64,000 nucleotides of DNA from Motiliproteus coralliicola (GTDB lineage: Bacteria; Pseudomonadota; Gammaproteobacteria; Pseudomonadales; Balneatricaceae): the NCBI RefSeq assembly GCF_003345655.1, contig NZ_QQOH01000003.1, forward strand, positions 372,001 to 436,000, in the 5' to 3' direction. A model generated the notes under the pieces. It saw only the letters and a program-made list of their open reading frames with translations, was not told where the DNA came from and searched no databases. Within the stretch, counting starts at the first letter, position 1. Each line of letters opens with the position of its first letter. Below, one piece after another: positions 26,038 to 34,952 of this stretch. The translations under genes were made by a program, and so were the position numbers.

Positions 26038-28370
26038 TGAATCTCAAATTCAGGTATCAGGCTAAGCTGACGCTGGTTTATCTGGCGCTGTTCGTGGTGG
26101 TACAGAGCCTGATCTCGCTGGTGTTCGTCCAAACCATGACCGACAACGTCAGATCGCAAGCCCTGCAGCAGCTCGATACCTCGGCACTGATCTTTCAACG
26201 GATCGTGCAACAACGCGTCGATGTTCTGGGCGCCAGCGCCCAACTGTTATCCAAGGACTACGGCTTCCGGGAGGCGATAGCCACCGAGGATGACAACACC
26301 ATCCGCTCCGCACTTCAGAATCAGAAAGCCCGCTTCGGTGCCGATCTGGCCTACCTGCTGGATCTGGATGAGCGGGTTACGGCGGTCACCGATGCCAACC
26401 AGCCGATGCGGGTTCCCAATATCTCCGACGCGCTCAAAGATATGGCCGAGGTCGAAGGGATCGGGGCCAAGCTAGTGGAGCTGGATGGCCACCTCCATCA
26501 ACTGGTCGTGGTTCCGGTCCAGGCTCCGATCACGATCGCCTGGGTCGCCTTTGGCTTTGAACTGGATGAGGAGTACGCCGAAGAGATCAAACGCCTGTCC
26601 GCCATCGACCTGGAAGTGGCCTTTGTTCATCGCCCCGGAAGCGATGACCTGTTCCAGTTGGCAACCGCGTTTGCCAACGCCCCGGTGTTCGATCAGAGCA
26701 GCGCCAGTAATAAAGATCGCAGCTACACCAGCACCGGATCCTTTGACGAAGCTGGTATCTTCTACAAGTACTTACCGCTGTCCAGCACGATCGACGGCCA
26801 ACAGATCGCCGCGATCCTGTCGTTCTCGGAAAAAAGCGCGTACCAGCCTTACCGCTTGTTGTTCATCACGACGGTGGTGATTTTAGGGGTAGGTTTTCTG
26901 CTGTTGGTTGTCGGCAGCCTGGCGGTCGCCAGCGGTATCACCCGGCCGCTACGACAGCTGACCAACGCCGTCCAGAAGGTTGCCGGTGGCGACTACCATG
27001 AGGTCCAATGCACCAGCCAGGGTGATGAAATTGCGGATTTGACCGACAGCTTCAATGCGATGGTCAACACGGTCAGGGAGCGTGAGCAGCGGATTCTGTT
27101 TCAAGCCTATCACGACACCGAGACCGGCTTGCCCAATCGACTCCAGTTCGAGAAGAGCCTTAACGGGCGATGTTGTGAGCGGAACCCGTATACCATCGCG
27201 GTCTTCGAAGTTCAGCAGCTCAGAGAGCTACGCACCTTTTTGGATCACACCAATATCAGCGAACTGATGCAGGGGGTTGGTGCCCGTCTGAAACAGATAC
27301 TCGCCACCGACGTTGCGCGGCTTTCGACCGAAACCTTCGCAGCAGTTATCCATCACCCCAGCGACACCAATCCGAAAATTGCCGAGGTGCTGAAAAGCTT
27401 TCTTGAGCCCTGCCAGGTGGCCGGCATTGTAGTGGATATTCAGCTGCGAATTGGTCTGGTGAACTTCCCCAGCGACGGCGAAGATGCCGAACTGCTGTTG
27501 AGACAGGCCCATGCCGCCCTGGATCGGTGCCGGACCAGCGGCAAGTCCTACGCCTGGTTCGATCAAGACAGCACGGTACTGCAGAAACGACGTTTGTCGA
27601 TCATGAGCGAGCTACGCCAGGGGCTGAAAAACGGTGAGGTCAATTTTGCCTACCAGCCGAAGGTCAACTTGCTCAGTGGTCAGGTCGAAGTGGTCGAAGC
27701 CCTGGTCCGATGGAACAGCACCACCCACGGGTTTATCCCGCCCGACGAGTTTATTCCGATCGCCGAGCGTACCGGTGATATTCGCCACCTGACCGACTGG
27801 GGCCTGGAAACCGCTATTCGTCAGGCCAGCGACTGGCACAACCAGGGACTAGAGATCGCCGTTGCTCTGAATCTTTCGGCAAACGACCTGACCAACCATC
27901 GGCTGCCGGACCAGGTGATGGGACTGCTGAACCGCTATCAGCTTCCGATTCGTCTACTGAAACTGGAAGTCACCGAAAGCGCGGTGATGCACGATATGGA
28001 TCGCGCCCTGGCCGTATTGAACCGCTTGCACGATCTCGGACTGTTCCTCTCGATCGATGATTACGGCACCGGCTATTCATCCCTGAGCTATCTGAAACAG
28101 CTGCCCATGGATGAGCTCAAGATTGACAAGGCCTTTGTACTGAAACTGGCCTCGAATATGGAAGATCAGATTCTGGTCCGTTCAACCATCGAACTGGCCC
28201 ACAATCTGGGCCTGACGGTCACCGCCGAAGGGGTCGAAGATGCGCAATCGGTGGAGTTGTTGCGCCAGTACGGCTGCGATATGGTGCAGGGCTATCATAT
28301 CTGCCGCCCGGTCAGTGCCGCAGATCTAGAGACCTTTGTTCGGAACCAGAAAGAAAATGCGCCGGCATAA
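26037..28370 (+). CDS. Membrane c-di-GMP phosphodiesterase with degenerate GGDEF and active-looking EAL
   Basis: A 777-residue protein. Helix 1 (about 10-32), a 240-residue periplasmic Cache-like sensor, helix 2 (about 280-305), HAMP, a GGDEF-like domain and a C-terminal EAL domain. The GGDEF motif is replaced by LSTETFAAV, so cyclase activity should be lost. The EAL domain keeps VEALVRWN, LNLSAND, LKLEVTES, IDDYGTGYSS and TAEGVED, so c-di-GMP hydrolysis is expected. It overlaps the cupredoxin gene at its start and the porin-like gene at its end, suggesting the periplasmic sensor reports on those proteins. Confidence 0.9.
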   Translation: MNLKFRYQAKLTLVYLALFVVVQSLISLVFVQTMTDNVRSQALQQLDTSALIFQRIVQQRVDVLGASAQLLSKDYGFREAIATEDDNTIRSALQNQKARFGADLAYLLDLDERVTAVTDANQPMRVPNISDALKDMAEVEGIGAKLVELDGHLHQLVVVPVQAPITIAWVAFGFELDEEYAEEIKRLSAIDLEVAFVHRPGSDDLFQLATAFANAPVFDQSSASNKDRSYTSTGSFDEAGIFYKYLPLSSTIDGQQIAAILSFSEKSAYQPYRLLFITTVVILGVGFLLLVVGSLAVASGITRPLRQLTNAVQKVAGGDYHEVQCTSQGDEIADLTDSFNAMVNTVREREQRILFQAYHDTETGLPNRLQFEKSLNGRCCERNPYTIAVFEVQQLRELRTFLDHTNISELMQGVGARLKQILATDVARLSTETFAAVIHHPSDTNPKIAEVLKSFLEPCQVAGIVVDIQLRIGLVNFPSDGEDAELLLRQAHAALDRCRTSGKSYAWFDQDSTVLQKRRLSIMSELRQGLKNGEVNFAYQPKVNLLSGQVEVVEALVRWNSTTHGFIPPDEFIPIAERTGDIRHLTDWGLETAIRQASDWHNQGLEIAVALNLSANDLTNHRLPDQVMGLLNRYQLPIRLLKLEVTESAVMHDMDRALAVLNRLHDLGLFLSIDDYGTGYSSLSYLKQLPMDELKIDKAFVLKLASNMEDQILVRSTIELAHNLGLTVTAEGVEDAQSVELLRQYGCDMVQGYHICRPVSAADLETFVRNQKENAPA

Positions 28371-29616
28371 AAGCACGATCAGCAGCCATGTATTCGCGAT
28401 TGTTGCCTTGCTCTATTCGGTCTGTGGGACTGCCGCAGAAAAGGGGTTTCCCGAGCTGTCCTTCAAGTGGTTGTTCGACGCCCGCGCCCTGACATCGGAT
28501 AGCCAGCCCTCCTGGCTCAACGATGGCTTGGGTAAGGGCCGCTACGACCAATCCGATCCCCTGTTGGAGCTGTCGGAAATCTCCTTGGTCGCGGAAGCCG
28601 ACTTCAATTGGCAGTGGCAGGGCTTTACCCATCTCAAGTACGACCCCGAGCAGGATCAGGCGATCGATCTGGTCGAAGCTTATGTACGATTCAACCCGGT
28701 TCCGGACGGTGATATTCGCTACCGTATTCGCGCGGGTCTGCTGTTCCCGCATATCTCACGGGAGAACCGAGGTCTGGCCTGGACTAGCCCTTTCTCCATC
28801 ACCCCCTCGGCCATCAACAGCTGGATCGGTGAAGAGATTCGAACGCTGGCACTGGAAGGCTCGGCGACCCACCGACAGGGTCCGTGGAAGATGACCGCCA
28901 CCGCAGCCATTTTCGGCTTCAACGACCCTGCCGGGAGCCTGCTGGCGTATCGGGGTTGGGCCATGCACGACCTGAAAGTCGGCGCGTTCAGTCGAGTACC
29001 GCTGCCCCCGCTGTCCTCAATCGGCTCGCCGAGCGCGTTCTCGCCCCAACCGCTTTGGGTAGATCCCGTCCGCGAAGTCGATAATCGCCCCGGATTTTAC
29101 GGCGCTCTGGACTGGGAGTATCAGCGCAAGCATAAATTCGGGGTCTTTTTTTACGATAACCGGGGTGACCCCGAAGTGTTCAAACGTAGCCAGTACGCCT
29201 GGGACACCCACTTCTGGAATCTGTATTTTGAAACCAAACTGCCTGCTTCGACCTTGCTGATCGCCCAGTACATGACCGGTCGAACCCAGATGGGACCGGA
29301 GAGCGGAGGCGCCCGACAGGTCGACGTCGATTTTGAGGGCGCCTATCTATTGGCCACCAAACAGCTGGGTAACAACCGAGTCACGCTCCGGCGTGATTGG
29401 TTCGATGCCGACGACAACAGCTTTGTCAGCATCGATAACAACGGCGAGACTGGTTCGGCCTGGACCCTGGCTTGGTCCCACAAACTGCAAAAAAACAGCC
29501 GCTTGATCGCGGAGTTCATCCGCATCGACAGTCGTCGGCCCAATCGAGCCGACCTGGGGCTGGCTGCCCGACAAACAGAGCAGCAGTTTCAGCTCAGTTA
29601 CCGCCTATCCCTCTAA
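28357..29616 (+). CDS. Porin-like outer-membrane beta-barrel protein
   Basis: A 419-residue exported protein. The signal peptide ends near CGTAAEK. The mature chain is made of alternating short beta strands rich in aromatic residues and Gly (LEWEYQR- and WTLAWSHK-like strands) and ends in QFQLSYRLSL, a beta-barrel C-terminus without terminal Phe. No specific family name is certain. Start ATG 28357 lies within the end of the EAL gene, so the two are coupled. It closes the peroxidase-chemoreceptor-cupredoxin-EAL cluster. Confidence 0.72.
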   Translation: MRRHKSTISSHVFAIVALLYSVCGTAAEKGFPELSFKWLFDARALTSDSQPSWLNDGLGKGRYDQSDPLLELSEISLVAEADFNWQWQGFTHLKYDPEQDQAIDLVEAYVRFNPVPDGDIRYRIRAGLLFPHISRENRGLAWTSPFSITPSAINSWIGEEIRTLALEGSATHRQGPWKMTATAAIFGFNDPAGSLLAYRGWAMHDLKVGAFSRVPLPPLSSIGSPSAFSPQPLWVDPVREVDNRPGFYGALDWEYQRKHKFGVFFYDNRGDPEVFKRSQYAWDTHFWNLYFETKLPASTLLIAQYMTGRTQMGPESGGARQVDVDFEGAYLLATKQLGNNRVTLRRDWFDADDNSFVSIDNNGETGSAWTLAWSHKLQKNSRLIAEFIRIDSRRPNRADLGLAARQTEQQFQLSYRLSL

Positions 29617-29730
29617 TAGACTTGTATCTTTAGCGAACGTTTTAAACCACGCCGTGACTATGCTGCGAGACAACGCCACAAGATCCGAGCTGAGACAGCT
29701 GGTAAGCTAAGTCGCTTTGCGACAGGCACA

Positions 29731-29758
29731 AAAAAGCCCCGCATTGCGGGGCTTTTTT
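29731..29758 (-). terminator. Rho-independent terminator of phbB
   Basis: AAAAAGCCCCGC-ATT-GCGGGGCTTTTTT: a 7-bp GC stem with A and T runs on both sides, so it can work in both directions. It lies 18 bp past the phbB stop on the minus strand and 115 bp past the porin-like gene on the plus strand. Confidence 0.9.
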
Positions 29759-29775
29759 CCTCCGGATGTCCGGTA

Positions 29776-30516
29776 TTAGAACATGTGCTGACCGCCGTTG
29801 ATCGACAGGTTCGAACCGGTGATGTAACCGGCTTCATCCGCTGCCAGGAAGGCAACCGCGCGACCAATTTCAGACGGAGCACCCATGCGACCAACTGGGA
29901 TACCCGCAGTGATCTTGTCTTGGATCGCCTGATCGATTTTGGCAACCATCGGGGTCAGGATATAACCCGGCGAGATGGTGTTGACGGTAACGCCCTTACG
30001 CGCACCCTCTTGTGCCAGCGCTTTGGTGAAACCGTGCAGACCAGCTTTGGCCGCCGAGTAGTTGCTCTGGCCGAACTGGCCTTTTTCACCGTTTACCGAC
30101 GAGATGTTGATGACACGACCGAAGCCGCTGTTGAGCATGTCTTCAAAGACCGGACGGGTCATGTTGAAGGCGCTGTCTAGGTTAGTGTTGATAACGGCAT
30201 GCCACTGATCCCAGCTCATCTTCTTGAACACGCCGTCACGGGTGATACCCGCATTGTTAACCAGCACGTCGATGGCTCCACCTGCTTTCTCTTTGGCTTC
30301 AGCCACGGCCTGCTCACAGGATTCCAGGCTGGTGACATCGACATGCTGAATCAGAAAATCTTTCCCGGCAGCTTTTTGGTCCTGCTGCCATGCAATAGCT
30401 TTTTCTTCGTTGCTGTAACCAGCAATGACCTTCATCCCTGCATCCGCAAGGGCTTCACAGATTGCCGATCCGATACCACCTGTACCGCCCGTTACCAATG
30501 CGATCCGTTGAGTCAT
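29776..30516 (-). CDS. phbB: Acetoacetyl-CoA reductase (PHB biosynthesis type)
   Basis: A 246-residue short-chain dehydrogenase. TGGTGGIGSAI is the cofactor loop, NNAGITRD the structural motif, and SSVNGEKGQFGQSNYSAAKAG carries the catalytic Ser, Tyr and Lys. The QFGQSNYSAAKAG and PGYILTPMV segments match NADPH acetoacetyl-CoA reductases of polyhydroxybutyrate synthesis rather than FabG. No phaC or phaA gene is in the window. GGAGAGG precedes the ATG. Confidence 0.88.
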   Translation of the reverse strand: MTQRIALVTGGTGGIGSAICEALADAGMKVIAGYSNEEKAIAWQQDQKAAGKDFLIQHVDVTSLESCEQAVAEAKEKAGGAIDVLVNNAGITRDGVFKKMSWDQWHAVINTNLDSAFNMTRPVFEDMLNSGFGRVINISSVNGEKGQFGQSNYSAAKAGLHGFTKALAQEGARKGVTVNTISPGYILTPMVAKIDQAIQDKITAGIPVGRMGAPSEIGRAVAFLAADEAGYITGSNLSINGGQHMF

Positions 30517-30528
30517 ATATAACCTCTC

Positions 30529-30597
30529 CTAGTGTGTATGTTGATCCATCTCATCGACCATTTCTGCATCAACAGAGTCAGAATCGATGTACAACAT
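30529..30597 (-). CDS. Possible 22-residue leader peptide upstream of phbB
   Basis: An ATG with AAGGAACTGGCC before it opens 22 codons (MLYIDSDSVDAEMVDEMDQH then TH) ending 12 bp before the phbB start, right at its ribosome binding site. The peptide is acidic and not hydrophobic. Translation is possible but may be chance; no family is known. Confidence 0.3.
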   Translation of the reverse strand: MLYIDSDSVDAEMVDEMDQHTH

Positions 30598-30847
30598 GGC
30601 CAGTTCCTTTTTAATTTTTTGCGACTGGTCTGCTCGACTATAGCAAAGCCGTCGCGGGTTGCACTTAGTTTTTAGGATAACCTCGTCGGGCAGACTCCCT
30701 CTGCTCTCCATTACTGATCAGTCCTTCAGTATGGTTCTTTTCCATCTATCTGCCCGGTGGTCGACGAAATCGTGATGCTTATCAATATCCTGCCAGCCGG
30801 TTTAGGCATAATGACCCCTACCTCGTTTCTTAGGCAGGAACCATCAA

Positions 30848-31642
30848 ATGGATTTTGCTTCACTGCTGGGCTTTCTCTCCGGCCTGGCACTGATTATTGG
30901 TGCCATCTTTATCGGGGGCGACGCCGACCTGTTCGTCAACGTGCCCGGAATGATGATCGTATTCGGCGGCACCTGGGCAGCCACACTACTGACCGTACGT
31001 TTCACCGATGTTACGGCGGCGTTCCGTGCCGCCTATATCGTTTTTACCCGCGACGATACCGATCAGCAGAAGATGATCGACACCATGCTGCAACTGAGCA
31101 AGATCAGCCACCGCAACGGTTTGCTGGCCTTGTCGAAGGTTGAAACCAACTCCAAGTTTCTGCAGCGCGCCTGCATGCTGATCGCCGAAGCCTCCACCGA
31201 AGAGATGGTCCGCACCACCCTGCAGACCGAGATCGACTCGTTGATGGTCCGCCATTACGCGGTCCAGGATGTATTCAAGAAGATGGCCATGTATGCGCCG
31301 GCCTTCGGCATGCTGGGCACCCTGATCGGTCTGATCCAGATGCTCAGCAACCTGACCGATCCTGCCACTATCGGCCCGGCCATGGCGGTAGCGCTGCTGA
31401 CCACCTTCTACGGTTCACTGCTGTCGTCAATGGTGTTCCTGCCGATCGCCGGTAAACTGCGGCGCCGGACCCAGGTGCAGATCACCAATCTGGAGATCAT
31501 CCGTGAAGGCACCCTGAGTATTCTCAGCAACGACCATTACGCCAACGTTTACGAGCGCCTGTCCTCCTATATTCCCGAGGTGAAGCGTAAGCCGCTGACC
31601 CGTCATACCGGCGCCAACACCGTCAAGGAGCCGACCCTTTGA
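30848..31642 (+). CDS. Flagellar motor stator protein, MotA/PomA type
   Basis: A 264-residue membrane protein with four helices (about residues 5-25, 32-52, 150-172 and 180-205). The cytoplasmic loop between helices 2 and 3 is long and charged, and AFGMLGTLIGLIQMLSNL is the conserved helix-3 region of MotA/TolQ/ExbB channels. Length fits the sodium-type PomA group, though ion choice cannot be fixed. It forms a stator with the next gene to power flagellar rotation. No other flagellar gene is near. Confidence 0.88.
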   Translation: MDFASLLGFLSGLALIIGAIFIGGDADLFVNVPGMMIVFGGTWAATLLTVRFTDVTAAFRAAYIVFTRDDTDQQKMIDTMLQLSKISHRNGLLALSKVETNSKFLQRACMLIAEASTEEMVRTTLQTEIDSLMVRHYAVQDVFKKMAMYAPAFGMLGTLIGLIQMLSNLTDPATIGPAMAVALLTTFYGSLLSSMVFLPIAGKLRRRTQVQITNLEIIREGTLSILSNDHYANVYERLSSYIPEVKRKPLTRHTGANTVKEPTL

Positions 31643-32451
31643 ACGGCCCCAGCCGATCCGGTTCAGTGCTGGAGGAGGATGATGGTCCAGCTTGGATCAC
31701 CACCTTTGCCGACCTGGTCACCCTGTTGCTGGTGTTCTTTATTCTGCTGTTCACCATGTCGACCGTGGAGATCGATAAATTCCGCTCGGCGATGAACTCG
31801 ATTCAGGTCAGTCTCGGCCAGTCGGGTGCCGGCAACAGTATCGTGCCGCTGCCCAATGATGCGGTCCGCCGTACCCTGACCGAGCTGAATCAGGAGATCA
31901 CCGACGATCCCGAGAATCCGATTCCCAACTCCCGCCAGCAACAGCAGGACCATTTCGCCAGCGCCCCGACGCCGGCCGTCGAACAGCAGTGGCGAGCCCT
32001 GGCCGAACAGCTGCGATCTACCCTGGCGGATAAGAACCTGGCCGACGAGGTTGAGATCGACACCCCCATCGACGGCACCATCGTGATTCAGGTGAAGGGC
32101 CAGGCGCTGTTTGATTCGGGCTCGGTCGAACTCAATTTTCAGGTCGACGATGTGCTCGACAATCTGGTCCGGGTATTTCACAAGCGCCATGATTTCAACA
32201 TCGATATTCAGGGCCATACCGATAACCTGCCGCTTAGCAGCAGCCGCTTCGAATCCAACTGGGAGCTGTCGGCGGTGCGTGCCACCACGGTATTGCGCTA
32301 TCTGCTCAGCAAAGGGATCTCACCACGTCGCCTGACCGCCACCGGCTTCGGCGACTCGGTGCCGCTGGTCAGCAACGACACCGCCGAGGGGCGCAAGCAG
32401 AACCGCCGGATCGAATTTGTGCTCGAAAAGCGGGCTCGAATCAGCAACTGA
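31639..32451 (+). CDS. Flagellar motor stator protein, MotB/PomB type
   Basis: A 270-residue protein with one N-terminal helix containing TTFADLVTLLLVFFILLF, where the Asp is the ion-binding residue, and a C-terminal OmpA-like peptidoglycan domain (NIDIQGHTDNLPL, SNWELSAVRATTVLRYL and GRKQNRRIEFVL). A plug-like helix follows the membrane helix. The start is TTG at 31639, overlapping the stop of the MotA-type gene, with AAGGAG upstream, so the pair is coupled. Confidence 0.88.
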   Translation: MNGPSRSGSVLEEDDGPAWITTFADLVTLLLVFFILLFTMSTVEIDKFRSAMNSIQVSLGQSGAGNSIVPLPNDAVRRTLTELNQEITDDPENPIPNSRQQQQDHFASAPTPAVEQQWRALAEQLRSTLADKNLADEVEIDTPIDGTIVIQVKGQALFDSGSVELNFQVDDVLDNLVRVFHKRHDFNIDIQGHTDNLPLSSSRFESNWELSAVRATTVLRYLLSKGISPRRLTATGFGDSVPLVSNDTAEGRKQNRRIEFVLEKRARISN

Positions 32452-32489
32452 TCGCAGCACGCACCATCTTTACGCAACACTCCGCTCTT

Positions 32490-32538
32490 TGCACCAATTG
32501 CGGGCAGCAACTCCGCCCGCTCGCACCAACTCCGTGCA
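32490..32538 (+). promoter_or_regulatory. Two NtrC-type binding sites upstream of glnK
   Basis: TGCACCAATTGCGGGCA (32490-32506) and CGCACCAACTCCGTGCA (32522-32538) both fit the NtrC dyad GCAC-N7-GTGC, the second exactly. They lie 62-110 bp upstream of a sigma-54 promoter, the usual enhancer distance. Binding is inferred from the pattern. Confidence 0.65.
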
Positions 32539-32598
32539 TATTCACTCCCCAGAATTGAACACGCTATTTTATCTCTTTGAATTCAAAGCCTTTTTTGA

Positions 32599-33021
<423 letters not shown>

Positions 33022-33073
33022 GCCCGTCCCTGACGACTTTCACTGAACTCCATAGAACTACGGTAACGCCCCC

Positions 33074-34357
33074 ATGCTAAAACGAATCGCTACCCTCGCT
33101 TTGCTGATGTCCCCGGGTATCGCCATGGCCGATGAACTCAACGGCGCCAATACCGCCTGGATTCTCACCTCAACCGCGCTGGTGCTGTTTATGACCCTGC
33201 CCGGCCTAGCGCTGTTCTACGGCGGTCTGGTCCGCTCCAAGAACGTCCTGTCGGTGTTGATGCAGTGCTTCACCATCGCCGGCGTCGCGTCGATCATCTG
33301 GATGATGTTCGGCTACAGCCTGGCCTTTGGCGAAGGCAACGCCTGGATCGGCGACCTGAGCAAGGTAATGATGGCCGGTATCAGCAAAGACACGCTGATG
33401 GGGGATATTCCCGAACCGCTGTTCATGCTGTTCCAGATGACCTTCGCGATCATTACTCCGGCGCTGATCATCGGTGGCTTTGCCGAGCGGATGAAGTTCA
33501 GCGCCATGCTGCTGTTCAGCTGCATCTGGCTGGTACTGGTTTACTCGCCGGTTACCCACTGGGTCTGGGGCGGCGGCTGGCTTGGCCAGATGGGTCTGTA
33601 CGACTTCGCCGGGGGTACCGTGGTGCATATCACCTGTGGTGTATCTGCGCTGGTTGCCGCCATTGTGGTTGGTCCCCGTAAAGGCTTCCCGCAGGTGGCA
33701 ATGCCTCCGCACAACCTGACCATGACCGTCACCGGTGCCGGCATGCTGTGGGTCGGCTGGTACGGCTTTAACGGCGGCTCGGCGCTGGCAGCCAACGGCG
33801 ACGCAGCGATGGCGATGCTGGTTACCCACATCTCCGCCGCAGCCGGTGTGCTGGTCTGGTCCTTTATCGAATGGGTCAAGTTCGGCAAGCCCAGCGTGCT
33901 GGGTGCGGTCACCGGGATGGTGGCTGGCCTGGGTACCATTACCCCGGCTTCCGGTTTCGTCGGCCCGGGCGGTGCACTGATCATCGGTATTGTGGCCGGT
34001 GGGGTCTGCTTTATGGCGACCCAGTACATCAAGCGCACCCTGAAGATCGATGACTCGCTCGACGTAATGCCGGTGCACGGCGTCGGCGGCATCCTGGGTA
34101 CCTTTATGGCCGGTATCTTCTCCAGCACCAGCCTGGGTGTATTCAGCGGCTTCGGCTTTGCCGACGGCATCGACACCATGGGCGGACAGGTCTGGGTCCA
34201 GCTGGTGGGTATCGTCGTCACCTTCGTCTATACCGCGATCGTCACCTGGATCATCCTCAAGCTGGTGGGCGCGATGGTCGGGCTGCGGGTTGATGAGGAT
34301 GTCGAGATTCAAGGCCTGGATACCGCCGAACACGAAGAGACCGGTTACAACCTGTAA
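33074..34357 (+). CDS. amtB: Ammonium transporter AmtB
   Basis: A 427-residue protein with signal-like start (residues 1-20, GIAMA-DE) and eleven helices. FYGGLVRSKNVLS, the GGWLGQMGLYDFAGGTVVH stretch with the first pore His, and DVMPVHGVGGILG with the second pore His are all present. It conducts ammonium and is gated by GlnK, whose gene lies 52 bp upstream on the same transcript. The C-terminal tail (GLRVDEDVEIQGLD) is the usual GlnK-sensitive region. Confidence 0.95.
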   Translation: MLKRIATLALLMSPGIAMADELNGANTAWILTSTALVLFMTLPGLALFYGGLVRSKNVLSVLMQCFTIAGVASIIWMMFGYSLAFGEGNAWIGDLSKVMMAGISKDTLMGDIPEPLFMLFQMTFAIITPALIIGGFAERMKFSAMLLFSCIWLVLVYSPVTHWVWGGGWLGQMGLYDFAGGTVVHITCGVSALVAAIVVGPRKGFPQVAMPPHNLTMTVTGAGMLWVGWYGFNGGSALAANGDAAMAMLVTHISAAAGVLVWSFIEWVKFGKPSVLGAVTGMVAGLGTITPASGFVGPGGALIIGIVAGGVCFMATQYIKRTLKIDDSLDVMPVHGVGGILGTFMAGIFSSTSLGVFSGFGFADGIDTMGGQVWVQLVGIVVTFVYTAIVTWIILKLVGAMVGLRVDEDVEIQGLDTAEHEETGYNL

Positions 34358-34421
34358 CTCATCCAAGCGGCCTTGTGTCCGCCCTTAACTGGGTTCAACA
34401 GGGCTTCTAGGTACCCCAAAA

Positions 34422-34452
34422 AAACAGGGGTGTCGTTGCGACACCCCTGTTT
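34422..34452 (+). terminator. Terminator after amtB
   Basis: AAACAGGGGTGTCG-TTG-CGACACCCCTGTTT is a perfect 14-bp inverted repeat ending in TTTCATTT. It is 65 bp past the amtB stop, with an A-run on the other side. Confidence 0.85.
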
Positions 34453-34487
34453 CATTTCGGCCCCAGTTCAGGCCTGTATGGTCACCC

Positions 34488-34757
34488 TTAGTGACCGGCA
34501 CCACATGGATGGTGCTTCGTGAAACGGGTCAAAACCCGTCTTAGATCGCGTGCATGCTGCAACTTCCCGGCGCGCTGCGCATGCTGGATATCATCCACAA
34601 TCATGTGTTGTATCCGTTCTATACCCTGGTCGGTGTGGAGCAAATGTTCGCATTCTGCCAACGCCGGCAAACCTTGCAGATGCTCATGCTCGGCCACCGC
34701 ATCGACTTCACTCTGATGGAGATCGCTGACTTCCAGGCAGTCCTTGTAAGTTAACAT
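34488..34757 (-). CDS. Small conserved hypothetical protein
   Basis: An 89-residue, His-rich and acidic soluble protein beginning MLTYKDCLEVSDLHQSEVDA. Similar short proteins of this helical type (D-x-E-V-D-A-V-A-E-H-E-H) occur in pseudomonads and marine relatives, function unknown. ATG 34757 is preferred as GAGGGGTTGGTG precedes it. The C-terminus ends HHPCGAGH, which could bind a metal. Confidence 0.6.
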   Translation of the reverse strand: MLTYKDCLEVSDLHQSEVDAVAEHEHLQGLPALAECEHLLHTDQGIERIQHMIVDDIQHAQRAGKLQHARDLRRVLTRFTKHHPCGAGH

Positions 34758-34952
34758 CACCAACCCCTCAAGCTTAGTTGCCAACCCCTCTAAGTGTCTG
34801 TCACCTGCCCAGTTACAGAATAGGCCGAAGCCCGGTGCAATTCAGCTGAACATTTTTCAGCCAATCCAAAGCCGCCGGGAGTCTGTTTCAATTGCCAACA
34901 GGTTCAGCCTGGACTAGTGCCGAGATCTTCCCCCAGCGCCGAGCCGGGCTGA

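Noticed and set aside
33206-34366. 386-codon minus-strand frame opposite amtB
   Set aside because: It mirrors the well-supported amtB gene, has His/Asp/Gln-rich composition typical of antisense frames in GC-rich DNA and no domain pattern.
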